This document shows, in pieces, positions 29,456 through 37,242 of a stretch of 39,120 nt of DNA. Position numbers and translations under genes: made by a program. Below the pieces are notes generated by a model. That model did no database searches. It saw only the letters and a list, made by a program, of their open reading frames with translations, and was not told where the DNA came from. The DNA comes from a virus: positions 1 through 39,120 of IMG/VR virus record IMGVR_UViG_3300020452_000067; one strand, 5' to 3'. The first letter of the stretch is position 1. Each line of letters begins with the position of its first letter.

Positions 29456-30763
29456 TTACTCTCCTGATGTGTCTCGGATAACTTTTAATGCCGAATAGGA
29501 TCTGTTGCCACTAGAAAAATGACTAATCTCCTTAATGATATATAGTCCACTTTGAGCAGGATCTACTTCATCTTCGGTACTAACTTTAGGGAATGTACAC
29601 TTTATTATATCACCTGCACATAATTCTGTGTTAAGTCCAACAGTTAATGTTGCAACTTGTGTGAATAAAGAAGCATAACGAGAAATAGATTGACCGACAT
29701 CTGATAAGTTATCGTTGTTTACTTCTGTTGCTGCTTCATTATCTTTAATTGTTTCTTCTAAGCAACCAACACTGTAGATGCCACTAATAATTCTATTTGC
29801 CATTTCTGGTTTGGGAATTTGAGTGGGATCTGCCTCTTCTGATATTGATTTTTCGTCAGAATTTAAACCTTCCTGTTCTTTTGGATAGAATACAGATTGC
29901 TCTGGTCTAGTAAATTCAAAGGTATGTGGATTAAAATATATTCTGTATGTTGAGTTCTCTCCTGTTCTCATACCTGCCATCACATCCTTATTATTTGCTA
30001 TACCATAACTATAAATTTTAGCAAATGATTTTTCTGGATCGTTAAGACCCTCGTTTCCTCTATCATAAACATATTCCATTTTGACAGTTCCTTCTTTATT
30101 TTCTTTTGCATCAAATATCATTTTCTCAATAGATTTAAACTGCATACCTTTTCGGGTTTGCCATAGAAAAAATCCTGCGGAATTTTTTCCGACTTCTGGT
30201 ATTCCTCTTGCTGCTAACATAGGAGCAAGAGAAAAAGGTTTTCTCATGTTACCAATAAAGTTTATACTATTGACTGTCTTTTCAATATCTTCGTCCTCAT
30301 AATCTGCTTCTAATATATCAAGAAAATCTTTTATAACTTCATCAATTCTTTTTTGTTTATATTTTTTAAGTATCCTCTTGTTTAAATTAACAATACCTTC
30401 CTTAGATACAAGATGAAGTATAAAAGTTTCTTTTTGTTTTTCTAATTTGTAATCAGATATTCTATTAACATACATGGTCATTTCAAATACACCAGGCGAT
30501 TCTTCTCTTTGTTTTTCTATAGGAGAAGTGATATGTATTTTTACTTTTTCTCCTCCCACTATTGGAAGTCCACTATAAATTCCTTGACCGTCTATTGTAT
30601 CACCACTAGTTACCACTCCCATTACTGCAGTCACAACTGGAGACATTATATCTTCAAAATATTGAAAAGATGACACACCCAATCTAAGGTCTATAGTGCC
30701 ACCTGCACGACCTGTTATTTCTATTACTTCGTAAGTAGATCCTTGAGTTGCTACTGCTGCCAT
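29456..30763 (-). CDS. gp27: Baseplate hub protein, gp27-like
   Basis: A 435-residue structural protein. The N-terminus (YEVIEITGRAGGTIDLRLGV, SSFQYFEDIMSPVVTAVMGV, GEKVKIHITSPI) has the form of the gp27/gpD tube-like hub domain. It continues with LHLVSKEGIVNLNKRILKKY, typical of hub proteins joining the tail tube to the spike. Position supports this: immediately upstream of the small acidic gene and gp5-like gene, as T4 gp27 binds gp5. It begins directly after the stop of the M15-peptidase tail gene with no spacer. Confidence is lower for the T4 name than for a baseplate hub role. Confidence 0.75.
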   Translation of the reverse strand: MAAVATQGSTYEVIEITGRAGGTIDLRLGVSSFQYFEDIMSPVVTAVMGVVTSGDTIDGQGIYSGLPIVGGEKVKIHITSPIEKQREESPGVFEMTMYVNRISDYKLEKQKETFILHLVSKEGIVNLNKRILKKYKQKRIDEVIKDFLDILEADYEDEDIEKTVNSINFIGNMRKPFSLAPMLAARGIPEVGKNSAGFFLWQTRKGMQFKSIEKMIFDAKENKEGTVKMEYVYDRGNEGLNDPEKSFAKIYSYGIANNKDVMAGMRTGENSTYRIYFNPHTFEFTRPEQSVFYPKEQEGLNSDEKSISEEADPTQIPKPEMANRIISGIYSVGCLEETIKDNEAATEVNNDNLSDVGQSISRYASLFTQVATLTVGLNTELCAGDIIKCTFPKVSTEDEVDPAQSGLYIIKEISHFSSGNRSYSALKVIRDTSGE

Positions 30764-32494
30764 CTATGTAAATGTAGTGTTTACTGTTTGCATATGTCTT
30801 ATAACACTGCCACCAGACTGTACTGGTTGAGGCATCATTGGTTCACTTGATTTAGTTACAACTGGTGGTGGTGGTGTAAATGTATTTATTGGTATAGGGA
30901 TAGTCTTTTTCTTCTTTCTACCCAACATGGCAAGGTCAGTTGCTCTGTCAACCTTTTTTTGTATCTTTGCATTTCTTCTTCCCCTTCCTGTTCTCCTACT
31001 TTTTTGTGCACTATCAGCACCTATGAAGTTGAAATGGAATGGATCTGAAACACCTTCCCACTTCCAACCATATTTTGATGCATTTTTTGTCATCCATTTA
31101 TGTTCTGGAGTATTTACTGCAATATCAAGTGCTCTTCCCTGTACATGTGGTGATGTACCTGCAGGTGCAGGATCTACAACAGTATTACCATCTTCATTTT
31201 CGACTAATGTTTCCTGTTGTTCTGGTGTCCTCATAGATGATACAACTGCCTTGGTTAAATCAACACCATCTTCTGCTGCTGCTTTAAGAACTTTCTTCCA
31301 ACCCTCAGCAGCATCATCGCCAAGATTAATAGGTTTACTGTACATATCCATACCTAAACCTTGAGGAGTTACAACTTTCTTAGCACTCTTACCATCTCCA
31401 ACACCTGCCTTCTCATCCATCTGGACAGTAAGAGTTCCCTCTACAGTTGATGATGGTTTTTCAATAACTAATTTTGGTTTTGGTTCCTCTTGTGGTTGGA
31501 TATTATCCGTCATTACCACTTGTGTTTCCTTAGTCTCTTCCTTTAGATTCTCTTTCTTTTCTGTAGTATCGGTATCTCGTTTTAGAGAATCCTCTTTCTT
31601 ATCTGCTTTGCGTTTTACTTTATGTTCTTCACCTGTTTTTTCTTTTACGATCTCCTCTGCAGTTTGTCCTTTGCTTGTTCTTGATTCTAAATCTTTTTTA
31701 GTATCTTCAATCCCTGATTTAGCTTTGTCAACATTTTTATCAAGTCCTTTCTTAGTATCTTTTAAACTATCTTCTGCTGATTCCATATCAGACTTATTTT
31801 TCTTGAGATCTTTATCAAGTGACTTTGAATCATTACCACCACCAATGAGTTTTGCTAATCCTTCTACTATAGGAGATATAATATTAAACAATGTCTCAAA
31901 CACAGGTCCTGCTACCTTCCAGAACCCTTTCAATACCTTCATTACCTTTTCTAAAAATTTCATTATTTTGGGTAAGTTATTAATAATAAATCCACCTATG
32001 ATAGCAACAATAGCAGTCAATATTCTCATGCCACCTTTCTTTGCCATCTCTTTTATTTTACCACCTGCCTTTCCACCTCGTTTTCCTGTCTCCTCAAGTT
32101 GTTTTTCTGCGTCCTTTGATTGCTGTCTTTTAAGTAATCTAGCAGCATCAATCTTCTTTTCTTGCTCTAGTTTTTGTTCTCTCTCGGATCTCTTTTCAAA
32201 TGCTTTTTGTAATCCTCTAGTTGTTTCTAGTATCGCATTTAATCCAAAGTTCATTACATCAAATGCCTCAGAAGTAGGCATAAACTTTGGTTTCTTTCTT
32301 GATTGTTTAGCTGCTTCTTTAGCGTCTATCTCTGCCTTGATCTGCTCATAAGATTTGGCATTTTTATTTCTTTTTCTTCTCTTTTTTAATTTACCACCAC
32401 TCGCATCTATCTCTGCCTGTACCTTAGCATCATACTCTGCCTTCTCCTCATCAGACATTTTATAGAATGGTTTATTCTCGACAATCTTAGGCAT
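30764..32494 (-). CDS. Tail protein with M15-type (D-Ala-D-Ala carboxypeptidase-like) domain
   Basis: A 576-residue protein. Layout: a charged coiled N-terminus (1-170); a hydrophobic segment MRILTAIVAIIGGFIINNLP and helices to about 230; a very charged Lys/Glu/Asp coiled region (about 235-350). A globular domain (about 385-495) follows with the M15 metallopeptidase pattern: SPHVQGRALDIAV (His450, Asp457) and DPFHFNF (His487) as the zinc ligands. The tail is basic and Pro-rich. The M15 family cleaves peptidoglycan stem peptides. Placed between the gp51-like/hydrophobic protein and hub genes, where T4 has gene 29, it may be part of the tape-measure or tail-tip complex that locally opens the cell wall on infection. 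Confidence 0.8.
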   Translation of the reverse strand: MPKIVENKPFYKMSDEEKAEYDAKVQAEIDASGGKLKKRRKRNKNAKSYEQIKAEIDAKEAAKQSRKKPKFMPTSEAFDVMNFGLNAILETTRGLQKAFEKRSEREQKLEQEKKIDAARLLKRQQSKDAEKQLEETGKRGGKAGGKIKEMAKKGGMRILTAIVAIIGGFIINNLPKIMKFLEKVMKVLKGFWKVAGPVFETLFNIISPIVEGLAKLIGGGNDSKSLDKDLKKNKSDMESAEDSLKDTKKGLDKNVDKAKSGIEDTKKDLESRTSKGQTAEEIVKEKTGEEHKVKRKADKKEDSLKRDTDTTEKKENLKEETKETQVVMTDNIQPQEEPKPKLVIEKPSSTVEGTLTVQMDEKAGVGDGKSAKKVVTPQGLGMDMYSKPINLGDDAAEGWKKVLKAAAEDGVDLTKAVVSSMRTPEQQETLVENEDGNTVVDPAPAGTSPHVQGRALDIAVNTPEHKWMTKNASKYGWKWEGVSDPFHFNFIGADSAQKSRRTGRGRRNAKIQKKVDRATDLAMLGRKKKKTIPIPINTFTPPPPVVTKSSEPMMPQPVQSGGSVIRHMQTVNTTFT

Positions 32495-32500
32495 CAGTTA

Positions 32501-34036
32501 TCACCCCTGCTGATAAGTATGAGAAAAGTACATTCTATAATCATTACCGCTATTAGCAGTTTGTAACTCAGGTACACTTGTAGCATTACCACTATCCATC
32601 TGTCCAGTTTGAGCACTTCCACCATCAGTTTTAGTTTGCATTGGTATTACCTCTACCTGTTGTTCAGAGGTATCTTTAGATATATCATTAATCTTAGTAG
32701 CATTTGATGCATTGCTAGTGCTTGAAGAAGCTGCTATATCCATGCCACCATTACCTTTAATGTCAGCATCTGTAGTAGCACTAGGTTTATTGAGTAATTT
32801 GTTTGGATCAACTGTCTCTCCTCCCTCACTAGTGGTTGCTTTGTCTATAACATCAAGATCTTTTTCTGCCTGTCCTACCTCATCTGACTTAAGATTTTCC
32901 TTAGTCTCAGATGAGACACCCTCAATTGTTGATATGTCCAATTCTCCTGAGAATAATGCATCAATTTGTTTTGTATATCTTTCTCTAATTTCTTGTTTTG
33001 CTTTAGAAATTTTAGGTCCTGACTTTCTATTTCTACTACCCTTATTTTTAGCTCTTATTTCTTTCTCTTTTTCTTTCATCTCTTTTCTCATATTATCTCT
33101 AAGTTGTATAAGTCCATCTCTCTTTTCTACATACTTTGCTACTGCCTCTTTTTGCTGTGGAGTTCCATGTTCTGCTATAGTTTTTTTCTTACTCTTTCTA
33201 GTGTTTCTACTACCTGCAACATAGAATTTTTCTTTCTTTCCGTTACCAACAACCTCTATACCTTGGTCATCTAAATTTTGTTTTAATGAATTAAATCCTT
33301 CAAGATATTCTTCACCACCTGCTGCCCTAGTTTGTATTGCTTTGATTACAGTTTTAGTTAAAATGACTGTACCTGCGATACCTGCAATCAAACCTATCGC
33401 TGCCCAAGCCCAAGGATTCATTAATAATGCCATGATAGCTGGCATTGCTGCAGATAAAGCTCCAGTAATAGCAGTTATTGCACTAATAATAGGTCCTATA
33501 TTGAGTAAAGCAAATATTCCTGCGACCACTCCCAATGCTTTTACAACTTCCATTCCCATTTTTTTAAATGATTCAGTATCCCCATCCTTTAGGAACTGCA
33601 TCATCTTCATACCCTTATCAATCAACCATCCTGCAAATATAGCAGTCAATGCTGTAAACAATCTATTTAAAATACCCTTAGCACCTTCTGCTAATTTAGA
33701 TGTCTTCTTTGTTTTCTCTTTTGATTCTTTAGTATCTAACTCTAAAAACTTCTCTGCACCTGCTTTCTTTTTAGCATCTAATGCTCTTGCATCATCTGTA
33801 TCACCTTCTTTCTTTTCTTTCTTATCTAATTTTAATTGAGAATCAAGGATCTCTACTATTCCTTTTAGTGTATTATTAATATTGACTAAAGTTCTACTAA
33901 CTTCATTGATATTTTTTGGGTCAACACCTTCCATCGAAGCACCAGATCCCTTATTACTTTTGGAACCCATGAACTTCTGCGGATCTACCTTTGGTTTATC
34001 CTCAGTCTTGGTTAGTCTATTTGAAAAATCAGCCAT
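32501..34036 (-). CDS. Tail protein with hydrophobic core, tape-measure candidate, 511 residues
   Basis: A low-complexity charged N-terminus (TLVNINNTLKGIVEILDSQL, KKEKKEGDTDDARALDAKKK). A hydrophobic module follows, RLFTALTAIFAGWLIDKG (about 128-145), then a long Ala/Ile/Gly-rich stretch (about 165-235, GIFALLNIGPIISAITAITG...) of two or three membrane-type helices. A Lys/Glu-rich helical part and a Ser/Thr/Gln-rich C-terminus complete it. Tape-measure proteins often combine coiled helices with membrane-active segments, and its place between gp51 and the hub genes matches T4 gene 29. No sequence match to gp29 is claimed. It shares a hydrophobic segment with the neighbouring M15-domain protein. 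Its start overlaps gp51 by 8 bases. Confidence 0.7.
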   Translation of the reverse strand: MADFSNRLTKTEDKPKVDPQKFMGSKSNKGSGASMEGVDPKNINEVSRTLVNINNTLKGIVEILDSQLKLDKKEKKEGDTDDARALDAKKKAGAEKFLELDTKESKEKTKKTSKLAEGAKGILNRLFTALTAIFAGWLIDKGMKMMQFLKDGDTESFKKMGMEVVKALGVVAGIFALLNIGPIISAITAITGALSAAMPAIMALLMNPWAWAAIGLIAGIAGTVILTKTVIKAIQTRAAGGEEYLEGFNSLKQNLDDQGIEVVGNGKKEKFYVAGSRNTRKSKKKTIAEHGTPQQKEAVAKYVEKRDGLIQLRDNMRKEMKEKEKEIRAKNKGSRNRKSGPKISKAKQEIRERYTKQIDALFSGELDISTIEGVSSETKENLKSDEVGQAEKDLDVIDKATTSEGGETVDPNKLLNKPSATTDADIKGNGGMDIAASSSTSNASNATKINDISKDTSEQQVEVIPMQTKTDGGSAQTGQMDSGNATSVPELQTANSGNDYRMYFSHTYQQG

Positions 34037-34202
34037 TTTGCTGCTGTTTTAAATTTTCCTCTTCGATGTAATTTTTTAATAAACTAATATATATTTCCCG
34101 TTCCCACGGGATCATGTTTTCAATATCACTCAAACTATATTTATGATGCTGCATGAGGGCGAAGTTGATCTTGTAATATGAAACAAGATCCTCATGGAGC
34201 AT
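34029..34202 (-). CDS. gp51: Baseplate hub assembly catalyst, gp51-like
   Basis: A 57-residue protein, MLHEDLVSYYKINFALMQHH then KYSLSDIENMIPWEREIYIS and a helical tail EEENLKQQQNG. The 'HHxxSLSDIENMxPWEREIY' form is that of T4 gp51-type proteins, which help the hub assemble but are not in the finished virion. It starts two bases after gp26 and overlaps the next gene by 8 bases, keeping the T4 order 26-51. Typical annotation by length would miss it. Confidence 0.8.
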   Translation of the reverse strand: MLHEDLVSYYKINFALMQHHKYSLSDIENMIPWEREIYISLLKNYIEEENLKQQQNG

Positions 34203-34204
34203 CG

Positions 34205-34921
34205 CTAGTTGAAAAAAGCTGCTAAACCCTCCAACTTCACAGTACTTTCTTTTTTAGTCTTAGGATTTGTGACTGTTATTTCATGAGTAAGTTTAGGCAT
34301 AGTTGTAAAGAACTTCTCCAATTCTTTAAACTGTTTAGAACCTAATCCCTCTAGAAAGTCTACCATTTCCTTCTGCGTAAAGTCTGATCCTGTCCAAGTT
34401 TCATCCTCACTAAAGATCATTTCAACACAACTAGCAATCATCTCAATAGATTGCTCAAATCCAACATTATCAACTTGGAAATTATCTTTAATAAACTCAT
34501 CCAATGAAGGATACTTCATTCTCATTTTTAGTTTATCATCTAAAATAATGTCTTTATCATGATCTGGATCAAATGTCACTCCTATAGCATCTAAATCCAC
34601 AGTTACTGGTACATTAGTAACACCATCATCAGGACAAGTAACTTGAATGTCTACTGTCTCACCAACAGACTTACCTCGTACATTTAAGAACAGGTATTCA
34701 ATATCAAATGTTGATAATTTATCAATCTTAATTCCTTTTGTAAGGATACATTGTCCTAGAACTTGCTTAACTGCTCTAGCAATATCTCCAATATCATTAC
34801 TTTCCATAGCAATGACTAGAATTTTTTCTTCTTTAACCAAGAATGGTCTATATCTAATTTTCCTTTTTGATGAAGGAATCGTCAACTCATAGGTTGGTGC
34901 ATTAATCTGGGGTAATGGCAT
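34205..34921 (-). CDS. gp26: Baseplate hub protein, gp26-like
   Basis: A 238-residue protein. The N-terminus MPLPQINAPTYELTIPSSKR followed by RYRPFLVKEEKILVIAMES is highly characteristic of the gp26 baseplate hub family in T4-like phages. A beta-rich middle (TVDIQVTCPDDGVTNVPVTV) and a helical C-terminus (FKELEKFFTTMPKLTHEITV) complete it. It takes part in forming the central hub. The start overlaps the heme oxygenase stop by one base (TGATG), so the two are translationally linked. Confidence 0.88.
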   Translation of the reverse strand: MPLPQINAPTYELTIPSSKRKIRYRPFLVKEEKILVIAMESNDIGDIARAVKQVLGQCILTKGIKIDKLSTFDIEYLFLNVRGKSVGETVDIQVTCPDDGVTNVPVTVDLDAIGVTFDPDHDKDIILDDKLKMRMKYPSLDEFIKDNFQVDNVGFEQSIEMIASCVEMIFSEDETWTGSDFTQKEMVDFLEGLGSKQFKELEKFFTTMPKLTHEITVTNPKTKKESTVKLEGLAAFFN

Positions 34922-35595
34922 CAGTTTTTTCCTTTAACTACACCACAAAGATAAGACATTGTGGATTTCAATAAGTTACCATCCAATTCATCAAACATAT
35001 ACATGTTTAAACGAAATGCATAGTTTGCCTCAGTAACGATAGCATTTACCTGTGATGTTGTAACAGGCAGTTTATTTAGGGTAGCACGATAATTATTTTT
35101 AAATTCTTTTTTATCTTCAATATCAGGAAACTTGTAGAAGGCAAGACCTTCATCTTCAAGTTTTAGTGATTTCTCTGCTATATTTTTAAGAATTTGACCA
35201 CCAGAAAGATCACCAAGATACCTAGTGTAGTGATGTCCTACCAGAAGTTCTGGTTCTTCGTGAGCAACCTCTTGAATACGCTCCATGTATTGCTTACATG
35301 CTTGTGAAGGATATATTTTCTCTCGCCAATCTATGCCAAAGAAATAATCACAATCCTCTGATAAAGCATCATGCCTATACAGTTCTGGTATATCCAGAGG
35401 TCCTACGATAGGATCATCTTTTAATCTTCTGACCTCTGCTTCTATAGTATGATATATGAAGTAAAAGTTAGAAATTAACTCTCGATAATTCTCTTTGTCT
35501 ACGACTCCTTTAAGGAATGATGAAACAAATTTAGTGTTCTCTGCTGCTGAATGAGATTTTTTAGTTCCCGACTTCAGTTCTTGTGCAAGTCCCAT
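34921..35595 (-). CDS. ho1: Heme oxygenase (ferredoxin-dependent, phycobilin pathway)
   Basis: Opens heme to biliverdin IX-alpha, CO and iron using reduced ferredoxin. Biliverdin feeds phycobilin pigments of cyanobacterial light harvesting. The 224-residue length is close to the family norm (about 230-240). The proximal heme ligand is His15 in GTKKSHSAAEN. The heme oxygenase signature LLVGHHYTRYLGDLSGGQ is at 117-134, with the conserved Gly-rich distal helix GDLSGG. All active-site features are present. Cyanophage HO enzymes often pair with a phage bilin reductase (PebS/PcyA), which is not in this window. It sits inside the baseplate operon between gp54 and gp26 and has its own TATAAT box, so its expression may differ in time from its neighbours. 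Confidence 0.95.
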   Translation of the reverse strand: MGLAQELKSGTKKSHSAAENTKFVSSFLKGVVDKENYRELISNFYFIYHTIEAEVRRLKDDPIVGPLDIPELYRHDALSEDCDYFFGIDWREKIYPSQACKQYMERIQEVAHEEPELLVGHHYTRYLGDLSGGQILKNIAEKSLKLEDEGLAFYKFPDIEDKKEFKNNYRATLNKLPVTTSQVNAIVTEANYAFRLNMYMFDELDGNLLKSTMSYLCGVVKGKN

Positions 35596-35614
35596 ATCAA
35601 TTTTTAATGTATAT

Positions 35615-35620
35615 ATTATA
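35615..35620 (-). promoter_or_regulatory. Extended -10 promoter for heme oxygenase
   Basis: In the 32-base gap between gp54 and heme oxygenase the minus strand reads CTGTGCTATAATATATACA. TGC plus TATAAT is an extended -10; there is no good -35 box. The start is expected near 35608, about 13 bases before the ATG. It is host-sigma-like rather than the ATAAATA late form used by structural genes. Confidence 0.55.
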
Positions 35621-35627
35621 GCACAGA

Positions 35628-36413
35628 TTAACTACTTTCGCCAGTGGCTGCATCTAATTCTTCTTGAGTCAGTGTATAACCAGTACTTTGAAGACCATCT
35701 TCTTTAAATAAACCTGACCTATCTGGTATGCTACCAATTGCAGTACCTGATGTTACATTTGCGTAGTTAGCAGCATATGCTCTACGATCTAATGAACCCA
35801 TCTTACCAAAATAGTATCTGTCATATGCAAATGTAACCTGACATTCAAGCACTTGGTTACCATCATATGCAACAGGCATAGAAGACACAGCAACTGGAAA
35901 ACAATTTAAAAAATTATATTCTACACTTCTAAAATGATCTTTGTCAAACTTTTGAATCTTTATAGTATCAACCTTATATTCATCTGGATACTGCATTCTA
36001 TGGTAATATGCAATATTTGTTCTGTCTACTTGATCATTAGATCCAGATGCTATGAACTCATGCCATAACTCAAAAAATTCTAGTGTTCTATATTGATTAT
36101 CAACATAAAAAGTAAAAGACACATCAGTATATACTCTTGAATGTGCCATTTTTTCAACAATACCCATTCTTTGACCTTCTACCTGTGCTGTTGCCATAGT
36201 AGTTGCAGGTAACTCAGCACTGTTACATAATAATCCTAGATCTCTACTAATAAAGAAGTTAGTGACTCTAGGACATCTTGTATTAATATATCCTCTTAAT
36301 CGTTGCAGAGCACCAAAACCTGAGAAGAATACTTCATAGTGGTTTGTCGTAGCAACCTTTTGGAATAAACTACGAATTTGTTCTGTCTTTTTAACTCTTG
36401 GGTACTTGGGCAC
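35628..36413 (-). CDS. gp54: Baseplate tail tube initiator, gp54-like
   Basis: A 261-residue protein starting with GTG (PKYPRVKKTEQIRSLFQKVA). The segments NHYEVFFSGFGALQRLRGYI, CNSAELPATTMATAQVEGQR and DVSFTFYVDNQYRTLEFFEL are those of the tail-tube fold shared by gp19, gp48 and gp54. Size and place next to gp26 suit gp54, the protein that starts tube growth on the baseplate. No in-frame ATG lies upstream, a stop precedes the GTG, and the promoter region is on the other side. The C-terminus GYTLTQEELDAATGESS is flexible. It is first in the leftward hub operon. A gp48 assignment is excluded because a better gp48 is at 37243-38133. Confidence 0.78.
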   Translation of the reverse strand: MPKYPRVKKTEQIRSLFQKVATTNHYEVFFSGFGALQRLRGYINTRCPRVTNFFISRDLGLLCNSAELPATTMATAQVEGQRMGIVEKMAHSRVYTDVSFTFYVDNQYRTLEFFELWHEFIASGSNDQVDRTNIAYYHRMQYPDEYKVDTIKIQKFDKDHFRSVEYNFLNCFPVAVSSMPVAYDGNQVLECQVTFAYDRYYFGKMGSLDRRAYAANYANVTSGTAIGSIPDRSGLFKEDGLQSTGYTLTQEELDAATGESS

Positions 36414-36414
36414 A

Positions 36415-36421
36415 ATAAATA
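36415..36421 (+). promoter_or_regulatory. Late-promoter motif AATAAATA before gp4
   Basis: Plus strand CACAATAAATACCTATGG, in the gap between the divergent gp54 and gp4 genes. The ATAAATA core fits T4-type late promoters. An RNA start near 36428 would leave a leader of about 15 bases before the gp4 ATG at 36443 and would exclude the ATG at 36425. The reverse strand gives TATTTATT beside the GTG of gp54, with no clear promoter for that direction. Confidence 0.45.
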
Positions 36422-36442
36422 CCTATGGGAACTTATACGATT

Positions 36443-36877
36443 ATGGCACACTCTGGCATATTTAGACCTTCTAACATAAAAAAGTATAGAGGAGACTATC
36501 GTAATATTATTTATCGTAGTTCGTGGGAGAAAGTCTTCATGAGATACTGTGATAAAAATAGTAATATATTGGAATGGGGATCTGAAGAAACTATTATCCC
36601 ATATCGCTCACCATTAGACCAAAGAATACATAGATATTTTCCTGATTTTTATATTAAAGTTAGAGATAATGGTGGTAAAGCAAAGAAATATATTATTGAA
36701 ATAAAACCTAAAAAACAATGTATTGAACCAAAAATACAAAAAAGAAGAACTAAAAGGTATATCAGAGAAGTTATGGAATATGCTAAAAATCAAGCAAAGT
36801 GGAAAGCAGCAAGGGAATACTGTGCTGATAGACATTTAGAGTTTAAAATTTTAACAGAGGATAATTTGCCAGTATGA
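36443..36877 (+). CDS. gp4: Head completion protein, gp4-like
   Basis: A 144-residue protein required to finish filled heads so that tails can attach. The sequence MAHSGIFRPSNIKKYRGDYR, IIYRSSWEKVFMRYCDKNSN, ILEWGSEETIIPYRSPLDQR and RYFPDFYI is a close match, from memory, to T4 gp4 (50/65). The layout, with E in SEETIIPY, D in FPDFYI and IIEIKPKKQ, also resembles the nuclease fold of TnsA-like enzymes, a known feature of this family. The frame is open from ATG 36425, but T4-type proteins begin at the MxxSG corresponding to ATG 36443. The stop overlaps the next start (ATGA). Confidence 0.9.
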   Translation: MAHSGIFRPSNIKKYRGDYRNIIYRSSWEKVFMRYCDKNSNILEWGSEETIIPYRSPLDQRIHRYFPDFYIKVRDNGGKAKKYIIEIKPKKQCIEPKIQKRRTKRYIREVMEYAKNQAKWKAAREYCADRHLEFKILTEDNLPV

Positions 36878-37224
36878 GTAGATTACAGGAAATTGTAGAT
36901 GGAGCGACTGGATTGAGAGATCCAGAAGATATCATGGAGGAAATTATGGAGGCACTTAATGATACTGTGTCACCTATTCCTGATCCTGGCAACTATTACA
37001 CTTTTGTATATAATGCAAAGACACCTAAGTTAAGATATGATCAACACCCTTTGATTGCATGTACAGATATACAACAATGGGGATTCAGAGGATTCAACTA
37101 TCATTGGGGTTTGATGAGAAAATATACATGGAATGAAGTAGCAGGTCAAGTTTATCAAGTACAATCAAATGAATTGCGACATGCTAGGTCATTAAAATAT
37201 GCAAAATTCTTGCTAAATAGTTAA
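36874..37224 (+). CDS. Conserved cyanophage-type structural/assembly protein, 116 residues
   Basis: Starts MSRLQEIVDGATGLRDPEDI and has the block YYTFVYNAKTPKLRYDQHPL then QQWGFRGFNYHW, which I associate with T4-like cyanophages in this same gene order. The pattern suggests a compact alpha/beta protein with several aromatics, perhaps a head-tail or baseplate assembly factor. It lies between gp4 and gp48 on the plus strand, joined to gp4 by ATGA and 18 bases before gp48. No T4 homologue is named. Confidence 0.75.
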   Translation: MSRLQEIVDGATGLRDPEDIMEEIMEALNDTVSPIPDPGNYYTFVYNAKTPKLRYDQHPLIACTDIQQWGFRGFNYHWGLMRKYTWNEVAGQVYQVQSNELRHARSLKYAKFLLNS

Positions 37225-37242
37225 AAAGAGGTCGATAAACCA

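Noticed and set aside
31608-32351. 247-residue plus-strand ORF opposite the M15 tail gene
   Set aside because: Ser/Phe/Leu-rich composition is what Lys/Glu-rich coiled coil gives when read in antisense; the minus-strand gene has clear domains.
36425-36442. Six-residue N-terminal extension of gp4
   Set aside because: T4-type gp4 begins at the MxxSG position (ATG 36443), and the late promoter would start RNA after 36425.
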